Below, piece after piece: positions 33,183 to 41,900 of a stretch of DNA of 52,433 nt. The notes beneath the pieces are model-generated. The model was not told where the DNA came from. It searched no databases and saw only the letters and a program-made list of their open reading frames with translations. The translations under genes were made by a program, and so were the position numbers. The DNA comes from Patescibacteria group bacterium (GTDB lineage: Bacteria; Patescibacteriota; Gracilibacteria; UM-FILTER-43-11): positions 1 to 52,433 of the forward strand of contig JAHJBZ010000021.1 of NCBI GenBank assembly GCA_018813295.1, given 5' to 3'. Position 1 is the stretch's first letter; every line of letters begins with the position of its first letter.

Positions 33183-33255
33183 AGCCATCACCCGGGATTG
33201 AACCGGGGACCTCACCCTTACCATGGGTGCGCTCTACCGACTGAGCTATGATGGC
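33183..33255 (-). tRNA. tRNA-Thr (anticodon GGU)
   Basis: Acceptor GCCATCA/TGATGGC, anticodon stem CACCC/GGGTG with loop ATGGTAA, and T arm with GGTTCAATCC. Discriminator U, no encoded CCA. Four bases separate it from tRNA-Ser. Confidence 0.95.
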
Positions 33256-33259
33256 ATGG

Positions 33260-33347
33260 CGGAGAGGAAGGGATTCGAACCCTCGATCCGCCAGAGGCGG
33301 AAACACGCGTTCCAGGCGTGCGCCTTAAACCGCTCGGCCACCTCTCC
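33260..33347 (-). tRNA. tRNA-Ser (anticodon GGA)
   Basis: Acceptor GGAGAGG/CCTCTCC with discriminator G, anticodon loop CTGGAAC, and the long serine-type variable arm TCCGCC-TCT-GGCGGA. This arm differs by one base from the dispersed 15-mer palindrome at 21716 and 43411. Confidence 0.95.
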
Positions 33348-33368
33348 CGGGGTTAGGGTTCCAATTTA

Positions 33369-33560
33369 TTAAGCTGTTTTACTAATTGTTTTTAAACACT
33401 TCATGCAAAGCTTCTTTTTCTGAGTTTCACCTGTTTTTGCATCAAAAATCTTTTTTATTGCTAGATTCGGCATAAAACGGCGTTTGGTACGACGAACGGA
33501 ATGACTGACGTTATGACCGGTTCTAGGACCTTTTCCACAAATTTCACAAACTTTAGACAT
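33369..33560 (-). CDS. rpmB: 50S ribosomal protein L28
   Basis: A 63-residue protein of the large subunit. It shows [21 protein letters not shown], the conserved [14 protein letters not shown] and the second Cys pair LCMKCLKTI. The two CxxC pairs suggest the zinc-binding version. The length is normal. It is just upstream of tRNA-Ser on the same strand and divergent from the M50 protease, with a 71-base shared promoter gap. Confidence 0.95.
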   Translation of the reverse strand: MSKVCEICGKGPRTGHNVSHSVRRTKRRFMPNLAIKKIFDAKTGETQKKKLCMKCLKTISKTA

Positions 33561-33631
33561 GATTCGTATTGATTAAAAAGCCCAAAAAAACTATCATTTC
33601 ACAGTGAGATTGTCAAATTAAACTTTATTTT

Positions 33632-34243
33632 TTGCAAATTTTATATTTAGTAATAGCATTGGCTGTTTGCATTAGCGTTCATGAGTCTGCTCATGCATGG
33701 GTGGCATACAAGCTTGGTGATCCAACAGCAAAAATGGCTGGCAGAGTTTCCCTCAACCCGCTTAGACATCTTGATATTTTGGGAACTTTAATGATTTTTA
33801 TTGCCCATTTTGGATGGTGTAAGCCAGTACCATTTAATTACTATAACCTAAAACACCCTCGCCGTGATGCCGCCTTAATAGCAATTGCGGGGCCTTTTAG
33901 CAATTTAATAACCGCTGTACTAATCGCCTTTATATTAAAATATATTGCTTTACCATTAATTGTTTTAAATGCCCTTTCTTCAATTTATATGTTAAGCATT
34001 ATACTTTTTTTGTTTAACTTAATTCCCATTGCTCCTCTTGATGGGTCAAAGTTAATTGGACTCGTAATACCTCACTCAAAAGAAAATTGGTATCAGAGCT
34101 TTTTGGCACAAGGCCCGATGTTTATTATTATTTTAGTTATTGCAGATCGCTTAATTAACGGCGCAACGGGATTTTCGGTTTTAGGAACCTACTTGCAATA
34201 TGGCTATGAGTTAATAACAGTTGGGTTAATGCTTGCTACCTGA
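33632..34243 (+). CDS. Site-2-protease-like (M50) membrane metalloprotease
   Basis: A 203-residue integral membrane protein, apparently starting at TTG 33632. It has the zinc-binding HESAHAWVAYKLGD (HExxH near residue 18), the YwhC/Rip-type spacer GRVSLNPLRHLDILG, AIAGPFSNL, and the third ligand region NLIPIAPLDGSKL. These are the hallmarks of the compact M50B group (YwhC-like), which cut substrate helices within the membrane. The length is typical for that group. No anti-sigma factor or partner is nearby, so the substrate is unknown. Confidence 0.9.
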   Translation: MQILYLVIALAVCISVHESAHAWVAYKLGDPTAKMAGRVSLNPLRHLDILGTLMIFIAHFGWCKPVPFNYYNLKHPRRDAALIAIAGPFSNLITAVLIAFILKYIALPLIVLNALSSIYMLSIILFLFNLIPIAPLDGSKLIGLVIPHSKENWYQSFLAQGPMFIIILVIADRLINGATGFSVLGTYLQYGYELITVGLMLAT

Positions 34244-34279
34244 AAAATGAAAAATGATAAATTCGAAATGCTAAATGTT

Positions 34280-35701
34280 TCAACACCCATCCGCCTTTAA
34301 GACAACACCGATACTCTTGATAATAACCTTAATATCAAGCCATGGTGACCAGTTGGTAATGTAATACACATCCAGCTTCACCTCTTCTTCAAAGTCTAAA
34401 TTTGAGCGGCCGCTAACTTGAGCAAGTCCTGTAACACCTGGCTTAATTGCAAAAACTTCGTAGTGGTGTTTTTCGTATTGAGCTACTTCTTCCGGTAAAT
34501 GCGGGCGCGGGCCAACAAGGCTCAGAGTTCCTATAAGAACATTAAATAGTTGTGGGAGTTCATCAATGCTGGTTTTACGTAAAAAGCGACCCAATCTAGT
34601 AATCCGAGGATCGTTTTTAATTTTGAATAAAGGTCCTTCTCGTTCATTTAATTCTTGCAATTCTGATTTAACTTTATCGGCATCCATGACCATTGAACGT
34701 AATTTATAGACATTAAAGACCTTGTTTTTGTATTTTCGCTTACTTTTATAAAATACCGGTCCACGAGAATCTATTTTAATTAAAATGGCGGCAGTAAGCC
34801 AAATAGGAATAAGAAGAATTATAAAAATTAAAGAGAATACAAAATCAAAAACTCTCTTATAAACATATCCCCATCCTTCTAGTGAAGTTTGTTTTAAGCT
34901 GATTAAAGGGATATCATCTATCATTTCCATCTCTACATTTGTACGCTGCATACGAAGCACATCTGGAATAAAGTAATATTTAATTTGATTGGACCGGCAA
35001 AATGTAAGTAAATCACTTGTTTTTGCATCTTCCAAATCCGTTTCCGCCTGAATAATTTCCTCAACGCCAAATTTTCTTGTGATATGTTCTAGTTGATCCA
35101 ATGTTCCTATTATTTTAAGTGCACCCAGTTTTCTGGATTCATGTTTTTCTGCCAAAGCACCAATTACATTATAACGTTTGTCGTTTTTTAACCGCTTATA
35201 ACATTGATCAGCTAAGGAATTAACACCTATAAAAAGAACTCTTCTTCGTCCAATATCAAAATAAAGTAAGACAGACTGTATTAGACGCATAAGAATTCTG
35301 CCCGTTATAACAAATGAGATCGTAAATAGCCAAATATGTGCGAGGGCAATACGAGAGAAAAACAGCTCATGAACTACAAGAAAATAATACGCAATAATAA
35401 ACATCAGCCAAGCTGAAACAAAAAAGATGATTTTGATAAAAACTTTACTAAATTTCTCAGTTATTTTTAGGGAGTAAAGCCTTCCTAAGGTAAAGAGTGT
35501 AATTAAAAACACAGTTGCGTATATTGAAAGTCTCAAATATTCATCAAACTGCGGTAAGAGCTCAGGAACAAATTGATATTGAACACCGGGTATCAAGTCG
35601 GTAATCGGACGGAGATAGTAAGCCAATAAAAAAGCAGACATCGTAGCTATGGCATCTAACGGAAGACGTAATACCCCTAGGATTATTTTGGATTTCTTCA
35701 T
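34280..35701 (-). CDS. Polyprenyl glycosylphosphotransferase (WcaJ/WbaP-like)
   Basis: A 473-residue membrane enzyme that transfers a sugar-1-phosphate from a UDP-sugar to undecaprenyl phosphate, the first step of many surface polysaccharides. Four N-terminal membrane helices are followed by a Rossmann-like CoA-binding-type domain (about 140-260). A re-entrant helix ([20 protein letters not shown]) leads into the catalytic part with [51 protein letters not shown] and [13 protein letters not shown]. All signatures of the family are there. It could use sugars from the phosphohexomutase at 25485. No other glycosyltransferases are in the window. Confidence 0.94.
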   Translation of the reverse strand: MKKSKIILGVLRLPLDAIATMSAFLLAYYLRPITDLIPGVQYQFVPELLPQFDEYLRLSIYATVFLITLFTLGRLYSLKITEKFSKVFIKIIFFVSAWLMFIIAYYFLVVHELFFSRIALAHIWLFTISFVITGRILMRLIQSVLLYFDIGRRRVLFIGVNSLADQCYKRLKNDKRYNVIGALAEKHESRKLGALKIIGTLDQLEHITRKFGVEEIIQAETDLEDAKTSDLLTFCRSNQIKYYFIPDVLRMQRTNVEMEMIDDIPLISLKQTSLEGWGYVYKRVFDFVFSLIFIILLIPIWLTAAILIKIDSRGPVFYKSKRKYKNKVFNVYKLRSMVMDADKVKSELQELNEREGPLFKIKNDPRITRLGRFLRKTSIDELPQLFNVLIGTLSLVGPRPHLPEEVAQYEKHHYEVFAIKPGVTGLAQVSGRSNLDFEEEVKLDVYYITNWSPWLDIKVIIKSIGVVLKADGC

Positions 35702-35719
35702 GGACAGTAGCGAGAAATA

Positions 35720-36136
35720 CCATTTGTTTATTGTAAACTCATAAGCCGAGTTCTGTTCCCGCTTCGCATAAAGCTACACAGGAAGTAGTCATCTATCTTA
35801 TTCCCCGCCTTGGCGGGGACGTTTAGCGGTTGCAGGAATGGTTCAGCGAGCAGCTGATGAATCCACTCCCCCATACAACCTTTCACCAAGTGGGGTTTAC
35901 CACCCCCCGATATTACTACCGGGGAGACCGTATAAATTAACACGGACGTTTCAGCCTTATCCTCTCTCGATAAATGGTGAGAAAGACTGGCTCGTCTCTG
36001 CGGCACTTTCCCTTGATCCCGATTGCTCGGAACCCGACACGTCATTAACGGTCACCTTGCTCTATGGTGCTCGGACTTTCCTCTCCCCCACCCTAAGATG
36101 AGGAAGCGACTACTACGGTTTAAAATAAACAAATGG
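35720..36136 (-). ncRNA. rnpB: RNase P RNA (class A)
   Basis: The minus strand holds the conserved 5' core GAGGAAAGTCCGAGC (P4/P5) and GGGAAAGTGCCGCAGAGA. GGTGGTAAACCCC marks the P15 tRNA-3'-end-binding loop, GATAGATGACTAC marks J18/2-P2 and ACAGAACTCGGCTTATG marks P4'. P2 pairs GTAGTC with GACTAC. P18 is a perfect GC palindrome (35803-35818). A further hairpin in J2/4 fits P19. P1 is unusually long: about 22 bp of inverted repeat joins 35717-35738 with 36118-36139, with one mismatch. The ends given are estimates from P1. This RNA cuts 5' leaders from pre-tRNAs, several of which are encoded alongside. Confidence 0.95.
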
Positions 36137-36192
36137 TATGGAATTTATATCACAAAACAATAATTTTGACTAGGAATTATTTATTAAAATTA

Positions 36193-36226
36193 TAAAAAAA
36201 ACCTAATCCGGAGATTTGGTTTTTTT
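36193..36226 (-). terminator. Terminator of the tRNA-Tyr/Thr/Pro transcript
   Basis: On the minus strand AAAAAACCAAATC-TCCG-GATTAGGTTTTTT forms a stem with one mismatch, ending in a T-run, 6 bases after tRNA-Pro. It is nearly symmetrical and might also work on the plus strand. Confidence 0.65.
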
Positions 36227-36231
36227 AGTGG

Positions 36232-36305
36232 TCGGGGAGACAGGACTCGAACCTGCGACATCACGGTCCCAAACCGTGCACTCTAGCCAACTGAGCTACT
36301 CCCCG
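36232..36305 (-). tRNA. tRNA-Pro (anticodon UGG)
   Basis: Acceptor CGGGGAG/CTCCCCG, anticodon stem CACGG/CCGTG with loop TTTGGGA, T arm GGTTCGAGTCC, discriminator A. It is the last of three tRNAs on this strand. Confidence 0.95.
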
Positions 36306-36309
36306 ATGG

Positions 36310-36382
36310 AGCCACCTGCCGGGATCGAACCGGCGACAATCCGCTTACAAGGCGGGCGCTCTACCAACTGAGCTAAGGTGGC
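36310..36382 (-). tRNA. tRNA-Thr (anticodon UGU)
   Basis: Acceptor GCCACCT/AGGTGGC, anticodon loop CTTGTAA, T arm GGTTCGATCC, discriminator U. The first pair of the anticodon stem (C27-A43) is a mismatch. Four bases separate it from tRNA-Pro. Confidence 0.93.
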
Positions 36383-36423
36383 GAAGCCTCCTCTTCTGCG
36401 AAACAGAAATGGTGGCTTAATGG

Positions 36424-36506
36424 TGGGCAGGGAGGGATTCGAACCCCCGAAGTCGTAAGACAACTGGTTTACAGCCAGTCCCGTTTGACCGCTTCGGTAC
36501 CTACCC
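36424..36506 (-). tRNA. tRNA-Tyr (anticodon GUA)
   Basis: Acceptor GGGTAGG/CCTGCCC with one G-U pair, anticodon stem ACTGG/CCAGT with loop CTGTAAA, and the long tyrosine-type variable arm. CCA follows discriminator A in the DNA (36421-36423), unlike the other minus-strand tRNAs here. First of the three-tRNA cluster. Confidence 0.95.
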
Positions 36507-36630
36507 GTTTCCAAAACGCGCATACAAGATTAATGAGTTTCCCGTAAAAATGCAATTAATTTTTTAACCAAATATCTATTTTTCATTTAAAAACCAAAAT
36601 CCATTCTGTCAATTTTATTTTTGTTAATTA

Positions 36631-36659
36631 TTGACTTAAAAAAGAGCTTTTGTTAAAAT
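36631..36659 (+). promoter_or_regulatory. Promoter of the tandem pilin genes
   Basis: TTGACT (36631-36636), a 17-base spacer and TAAAAT (36654-36659). The transcript would start near 36666, about 30 bases before the first ATG. Confidence 0.6.
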
Positions 36660-36696
36660 TGACTAAAGAAAATTTATTTCATTAATATAAAAACAA

Positions 36697-37044
36697 ATGA
36701 ACATGATCAAAAAACTTACAGCTTCTTTTGGGACAGCCTTATTTTTGGTAAATAATGCACTTGCTCAACAGGACGCTTTTGAGCGCGAGGCAATAGATAT
36801 CACTGGTGCTGCTAAAGGCACACTAGGCCAAAATATCACAACAATGATTAATTACTTCCTTGGTCTTCTTGGTTTAATCGCTGTGGCTTTCTTAATTTAT
36901 GCTGGTGTTATGATGGTTACCGCTGGTGGTAATGAGGAACAAGTTGCTAAGTCTAAGAAAATTATTACTTACGCAGTAATTGGCATTATTATCATCCTTC
37001 TTTCTTACACTATAGTTACTTTTGTGACTGGTGCACTTGGTTAA
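36697..37044 (+). CDS. T4SS pilin-like protein, copy 1
   Basis: A 115-residue exported protein. The signal peptide MNMIKKLTASFGTALFLVNN ends at ALAQ. A short acidic mature N-terminus is followed by two membrane helices (MINYFLGLLGLIAVAFLIYAG and IITYAVIGIIIILLSYTIVTFV) joined by MVTAGGNEEQVAKSKK. This plan fits the small two-helix VirB2-like type IV secretion pilins that are widespread in Patescibacteria (Pfam T4SS_pilin). It could form a surface filament or DNA-uptake or attachment structure. It is paired with a close copy 40 bases on. No T4SS ATPases are in the window. Confidence 0.8.
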   Translation: MNMIKKLTASFGTALFLVNNALAQQDAFEREAIDITGAAKGTLGQNITTMINYFLGLLGLIAVAFLIYAGVMMVTAGGNEEQVAKSKKIITYAVIGIIIILLSYTIVTFVTGALG

Positions 37045-37084
37045 GAATCAATTAAAATTTTTTATCACATAAAAACAGATAAAC

Positions 37085-37435
37085 ATGATTAAAAAACTTT
37101 CAGCATCTCTCGGTGCAGCAACGTTGTTTGCAAACAACGCCTTTGCTCAAAGTGCTGCTTTCTTTGACAATCCACAAACTGGTACAGCGCCAAATGTAGC
37201 AGCTCAGGGTACATTGGGTCAAAACATCACTACGATGATTAACTTCTTCCTTGGTCTTCTTGGTTTAATCGCTGTGGGTTTCCTTATCTATGCCGGTGTT
37301 ATGATGGTTACCGCTGGTGGTAATGAGGAACAGGTTACAAAAGCTAAGAAAATCATTACATGGGCTCTAATCGGTATAGTTTTGATTCTTCTTTCTTATA
37401 CCATCGTACAATTTGTTACAAGCGCACTAGGGTAA
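37085..37435 (+). CDS. T4SS pilin-like protein, copy 2
   Basis: A 116-residue paralogue of the preceding gene, nearly identical through the core from GTLGQNITTMIN to the end. The signal peptide ends at AFAQ, and the mature N-terminus (SAAFFDNPQTGTAPNVAAQ) differs completely from copy 1. The fixed helices with a variable tip suggest two subunits of one filament with different exposed ends. Both should come from one transcript, which ends at a strong terminator 21 bases after the stop. Confidence 0.8.
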   Translation: MIKKLSASLGAATLFANNAFAQSAAFFDNPQTGTAPNVAAQGTLGQNITTMINFFLGLLGLIAVGFLIYAGVMMVTAGGNEEQVTKAKKIITWALIGIVLILLSYTIVQFVTSALG

Positions 37436-37455
37436 TTAATTCTACATATAAAATA

Positions 37456-37489
37456 AAAACCCCACTCGACTCTGTTGGGAGGGGTTTTT
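37456..37489 (+). terminator. Rho-independent terminator of the pilin operon
   Basis: AAAACCCC (37456-37463) pairs perfectly with GGGGTTTT (37481-37488) and a T-run follows. The arms are symmetrical enough to serve the convergent PRC-barrel gene as well. Confidence 0.85.
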
Positions 37490-37503
37490 GGTATATTGGT
37501 TTA

Positions 37504-38040
37504 TTAGGTGACTGACGGATCCTCTATTAAATTTGTTTTTATAATTTTTTCTTTCTTTGTCGCTTTGTCTTTTACAATAATTGATCCTGGTAAAACTTCA
37601 ACAATGCTGTCGAAAGAGAAAATTCGTCTGCCAAGGCTTATTAGACCCAGAATTGATTTTTCAACATATATTTGCTTTAAATAAAAGGTTTCTGTATCAA
37701 AATCAATATTATAAACTCTCCCATAAAACTCCCCTTCTTCGTTTTGAACCCGATTGCCGATTATATATGTAGCTCTCGAAAGAATATCTGAAATTCTAAT
37801 AATATCGGCTGGGTCGGCAATAACTGAATCATCTTTTACATAAATATTCTTTTTCCACTCAACTATATCTTGAGACTGAATAACTGCATCAGAAGCAAGG
37901 ATGGTTAATGGCTTTACCCAAAAAGCCTCAATCTTCCCTGTGTCGGGGTCAATAATTACATCTTTAAGCATTGCTAACGGATTTCCGTCATCAAAATCTA
38001 GGATAGGTGTGCCAATGATGGATTTATAATCGTTAATCAC
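37504..38040 (-). CDS. PRC-barrel domain protein
   Basis: A 178-residue soluble protein made of two PRC-like beta-barrel units. The first is GTPILDFDDGNPLAMLKDVIIDPDTGKIEAFWV. The second is GNRVQNEEGEFYGRVYNIDFDTETFYLKQIYV. Repeated G-x-x-V/I ... G-x-x-x-D/N-x-x-x-D patterns are typical. PRC barrels occur in RimM, photosynthetic reaction centres and many unknown proteins. No partner can be named. Convergent with the pilin operon and divergent from the Gmad2 gene, with a 41-base gap. Confidence 0.8.
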   Translation of the reverse strand: MINDYKSIIGTPILDFDDGNPLAMLKDVIIDPDTGKIEAFWVKPLTILASDAVIQSQDIVEWKKNIYVKDDSVIADPADIIRISDILSRATYIIGNRVQNEEGEFYGRVYNIDFDTETFYLKQIYVEKSILGLISLGRRIFSFDSIVEVLPGSIIVKDKATKKEKIIKTNLIEDPSVT

Positions 38041-38081
38041 GTAATATAAAATAAATTTATTTGAACATTAATGCAAACAAT

Positions 38082-38510
38082 ATGAGAAGAAAATTAGCAC
38101 TTATTTTTGGAACTCCTATTTTTATAGCCCTGATCGTCACTTATTTTTATAAGGAAAGAGTTGAGCAAACTTTGTTGACGGAAGATAAAAGTGATTTGAT
38201 AAGTGTTATTACCCCCCTGCCCGGTGAGCTTGTGGCAAGCCCTTTAATTATTGAGGGTGAAGCCAGAGGATACTGGTATTTTGAAGGTGATTTCCCTGTG
38301 ATTTTGTTAGACGAGAATCGCGAGCAAATTGCCTTAGCCATCGCTCAATCTCAAGGTGAGTGGATGACGGAAGATTTTGTGCCATTTGAGGCAGAACTGG
38401 AGTTTGAAGCACCTGAATCAGATATGGGATTTCTTATTTTAAGAAAAGATAATCCATCCGATATTCCGGAATTGGATGATGAGATTGAGATAAAAATTAA
38501 ATTTAGGTAA
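38082..38510 (+). CDS. Gmad2-type exported immunoglobulin-like protein
   Basis: A 142-residue protein from ATG 38082. A TTG at 38061 would add seven residues and is less likely. One N-terminal hydrophobic anchor (LALIFGTPIFIALIVTYFY) is followed by VITPLPGELVASPLIIEGEA, then RGYWYFEGDFPVILLDEN and GEWMTEDFVPFEAELEF. This matches the Gmad2 (spore-germination Ig-like) domain, a beta-sandwich often found at the outer face of the membrane in Patescibacteria. The ligand is unknown. tRNA-Pro(GGG) begins at the base after the stop codon. Confidence 0.85.
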   Translation: MRRKLALIFGTPIFIALIVTYFYKERVEQTLLTEDKSDLISVITPLPGELVASPLIIEGEARGYWYFEGDFPVILLDENREQIALAIAQSQGEWMTEDFVPFEAELEFEAPESDMGFLILRKDNPSDIPELDDEIEIKIKFR

Positions 38511-38587
38511 CGGGGTGTGGCGCAGTTGGCTAGCGCGCATGGCTGGGGGTCATGAGGCCGCAGGTTCAAGTCCTGTCACCCCGACCA
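38511..38587 (+). tRNA. tRNA-Pro (anticodon GGG)
   Basis: Acceptor CGGGGTG/CACCCCG, anticodon loop CTGGGGG, T arm GGTTCAAGTCC, discriminator A and an encoded CCA (38585-38587). It directly follows the Gmad2 gene and may be read from the same transcript. Confidence 0.94.
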
Positions 38588-38591
38588 CTAG

Positions 38592-38620
38592 AAAACCAAT
38601 TTAATAAAATTGGTTTTAAT
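38592..38620 (+). terminator. Terminator after tRNA-Pro(GGG)
   Basis: AAAACCAATTT (38592-38602), loop AATA, AAATTGGTTTT (38607-38617). This is a perfect 11-bp stem ending in T residues. Confidence 0.8.
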
Positions 38621-38630
38621 TATCAATTTA

Positions 38631-38732
38631 CAATTTTCAAATTCCAAACAAATTACAATTTTCAATACTCAATTACCAAACTTTTGAATATTGAAATTTG
38701 ATTATTGTGTATTGTTTGGAATTTGGAAATTG
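38631..38732. repeat. Large AT-rich inverted repeat
   Basis: The 21-base arms starting CAATTTTCAAATTCC (38631-38651) and TTGTTTGGAATTTGG (38712-38732) match at 20 of 21 positions. Further weaker pairing lies inside. It belongs to the family of AT-rich gap palindromes. Confidence 0.6.
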
Positions 38733-38742
38733 AGAAATTGGG

Positions 38743-38770
38743 TTGACAAATATATATCTTGCGTTATAAT
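38743..38770 (+). promoter_or_regulatory. Perfect consensus promoter without an obvious gene
   Basis: TTGACA (38743-38748), a 16-base spacer and TATAAT (38765-38770). Transcription would begin near 38777, 175 bases before the next large gene. That gene has its own promoter at 38902, so this one may drive a small RNA or leader. Confidence 0.65.
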
Positions 38771-38776
38771 GAGCAT

Positions 38777-38951
38777 GCTGTGGGCTAGTAATTCTGAAAT
38801 TTCACGACCCGGCATACAATCACAGAACCCATACCTTTCGGTGTTGGAGGTTTTACGTAAATGCAATTTTTAACTTTCCCTTGCTGTAAGCCAAAAACCC
38901 CTTGAGAAATGGACCTATTTGTGATATAATATTTAGATAAATTGTATTTCT
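38777..38951 (+). promoter_or_regulatory. Leader region with a 14-codon reading frame
   Basis: The leader is GC-richer than the repeat before it. It contains a small hairpin, ATACC-TTTC-GGTGT, right before GGAGG at 38846-38850. Ten bases on, ATG 38861 opens a 14-codon frame (MQFLTFPCCKPKTP, stop at 38903-38905). GGAGG is a rare strong ribosome binding site in this window. The peptide holds two Cys and three Pro, so a regulatory leader peptide is possible, though chance is not excluded. Confidence 0.35.
38902..38930 (+). promoter_or_regulatory. Proximal promoter of the 1410-residue protein gene
   Basis: TTGAGA (38902-38907), a 17-base spacer and TATAAT (38925-38930). The start would be near 38937, leaving only about 15 untranslated bases before ATG 38952. 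Confidence 0.6.
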
Positions 38952-41900
38952 ATGCCTATTTCTAAAAACCCATTTCGGCACAGCTTAAAAAAACAGGTTC
39001 AAGATAATCTTTTTTTGGAAAATAGATTTGTGTTTTTCGCAGCAAGAGCAGCTGATTTAGGTGTGGAATCTAGCATTGATAAATTAAAGCAAGATAAAAA
39101 AGCTTTAGAGGCAAGACTTGAAACTGAGCAAGACCTTAATGAGCGCAGTAAAATTCAGGATGAGATAAAAAGAATTGATGATGAGATCGAGGGACTAAAA
39201 GCTATTGAGCCAACAGAGGCACCATCTGCTCTCATGTATGGTCTGCAAAGCAATGTACAAGAGCTTGATAGGCAAATTGGGGCAGAGCCCCGCATTGACG
39301 TAAAGCAAGAATTAGAAGCAAAAAAACTTGCATGCCTGGAATCCCTTGAGGCGCGTCAGCGTGAAATAAAAGACCAGATAACACTCGAAGATGCCCTTGA
39401 TCAAGTAAACAGCGATGATGTTATTATCAAAAGCCTTGACCAAAGATCTTTTGATCAGATTCATATCGATTATTTATTGAGTTCTGATTTAGCACCGTTT
39501 TTTGATGATCAACTTCGCTCTCAGTTAAAAGTCGCAAAAGATCAAATTACAACTCAGGACTTTGTTAAAAATACACTTCGGCCTCAGCGGGAAAGATTGA
39601 TCGTTGAAAGTGATACTGAATGGCAGACATTTAAAACGGATACTGATAATCAAATACAGTCTTTAGAAGCGGAACGGGATAGGCTATCTAAAGGACTTAA
39701 AACAGATCCAAAAAAGAGTGAAAGCAAGGCGCGTATCGCTCAAATCGAGCAAATGATACCACACATGAAGAAACAGACGGAAAATCGCTCCGACTGGGTT
39801 CATAAAAGAGTGCTTCAGAAAGAAAGGCAGTTAGCGCAGGCAAGCTTACTAGACAACATACCTCCTGAAATGCTTGCCAGAACCAAGCAGCTTATAGAGG
39901 AAGCCCGTTTTATGCGAGCGGAAAAAATTCGTGAATATTTAAGAAAAAGATTTGAGCAATTACAAGAAGGGCTAAAGCAAAAAAGGAACATTTTTGGTAA
40001 ATCTACTGTATCTGGTATGGAGCAGGATTTCAGAGAATTTAAGCAACTGCTAATTGATCAGCCGCAAAATGACCCTAAAACTTTAAAATCTTTGGCGGCA
40101 AATATACGTATTGCCGAAAGACAGCTATCTATGAGTGCTGAGGAAATCACAACGATCAATGAAAATCGTCCTCAGATTGAAGCTCAAGTTATGCGAGCAC
40201 ATGCTGATATGGAGGCACTTTTGGCTCAATTTAAGCCTGGGGAAATTGAACGCCTGCAAGACCATTTACGCAGGCAGGAAGCAGCGCGTCTGCAGGCACT
40301 TAGAGATGGTAAAACGAATCATGCTAAAACCGATTACGATGAGGAAAAGAGGGTGTCACTTGTTTTCCAGACAAAAATTAATGCACTTGAGCAATTAAAG
40401 TTACCAGATAGTGAACTTAAACAGCGTTTTGCTGAATATGGGGAGAGGCTAAAAAGAATAAATGAAATTGAACCAGAAGAGCTTGAAGCAATTCGTCAGG
40501 ATTTAGAAGCCCTAAGGCCAAAGCTCGAAACTCTGTCTAATTTAGACCAAAGTATTGAAGATGCGTTAAATCCTGAAAATGATGCCGGACGCAGAGCTCA
40601 TCAAACAATTTCGGAACTGGAAAATGCCAGAGATATTGAGGAAATTAAAGAGGTTCTTGAACGAAACCTTAGCTCCGAACATCTTGATTTTGTAACACCT
40701 GCTGAATTTGAAAGAGAATATAGAAAATACACCCCTGAAGGATTTATGGTGTTTTATCAAAAGGGTGATGAATGGAAAATTATCGTAGACCAGAGCGCTC
40801 TGGCAGATCCGCAAAATGTTATAGAGCTTAAAAAGCAGCTTACACATGAACTTCTTCACCTTGAATTTGAAAAAGACGAAAAAACCAGAAATAGGGTTCG
40901 GGAAAATATGATTGAAAGTAACCCCGACTGGCCGAAAATCAGACAGGCTTATATAAATATGGCTGAGGCTGAAGGGAAAAGCCCACCCCATGGTGATGTG
41001 TGGGAAGATGATGATATTTTAAGTGAACTATATGCGATGCAAAGGGATATTGGTTTTACTCATGTTCCCGGAGATGATCCGAAATCCGTTCTTAATAATC
41101 TTCTTGCAGGCCAGGGGCTTGCATCTATGCTTGGGAATGTAGATGAAAAACTTGATGACTATGGCAAGGGCGATGAAGAGGCCACAAAGATTTTAGGTGC
41201 TTCAAGCGGTGCTGCTGGAGGTGATTTAAAGCCTGAAGGCGGTGCGGAAACCAGCGGTAGTTATGATGAAAACAAAAATAAAATAGATATGTTCCAGAGA
41301 CAAATTGGGGAGCTTCAGGCATCTGAATTTACTAGTTATGTTTCAGGTGCAGGCGCCCTGCTTAGCGCTATGAACAGATTTAACAAGCAAACTACCAGCT
41401 TGAATGAAAGCTTTAAAAGCGCTGAAGACAATCCAATACTTGCCGGCGGAATACAAAGCAGAATTGAAAGAATAGACAAAGATTTAAAGACCGTCCGAAA
41501 AGCATTGGCTGAAGCAAGTTCACGCATTCCAAACCAGACAATTAACCCCTTAAGAAAGCTGTGGAACAACACAAGTTTTCTATCAATTAGCGATATTGTT
41601 CAAACCGGAGTGGATCTATTTGAATTTATTGAAAGACGCCATAACCGCAGAAAAAGCGATCATGCTGCAAGGCTTGGTATGGCTCTTTTTCAGGGAACTA
41701 ATATGGGAAGGGAATCAAGAGCGAGATCCGAAAAAGCTGAAAAAGAAGAAGTTCAGGAGTGGCAAAATAGATATGACAATATGGATGCCTGGGAACTTAT
41801 TGGTGAAATTAAGGGTATGCGCAATATGATAGATCCTTCGCAGGATCAGCTTAAAGCAATACTTAGAATTCTTGCCCAAAAAGGCCGTATTGATTGGCGC

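Noticed and set aside
35728-36101. Open frames on both strands inside the RNase P RNA gene
   Set aside because: The region is fully explained by conserved RNase P RNA motifs.
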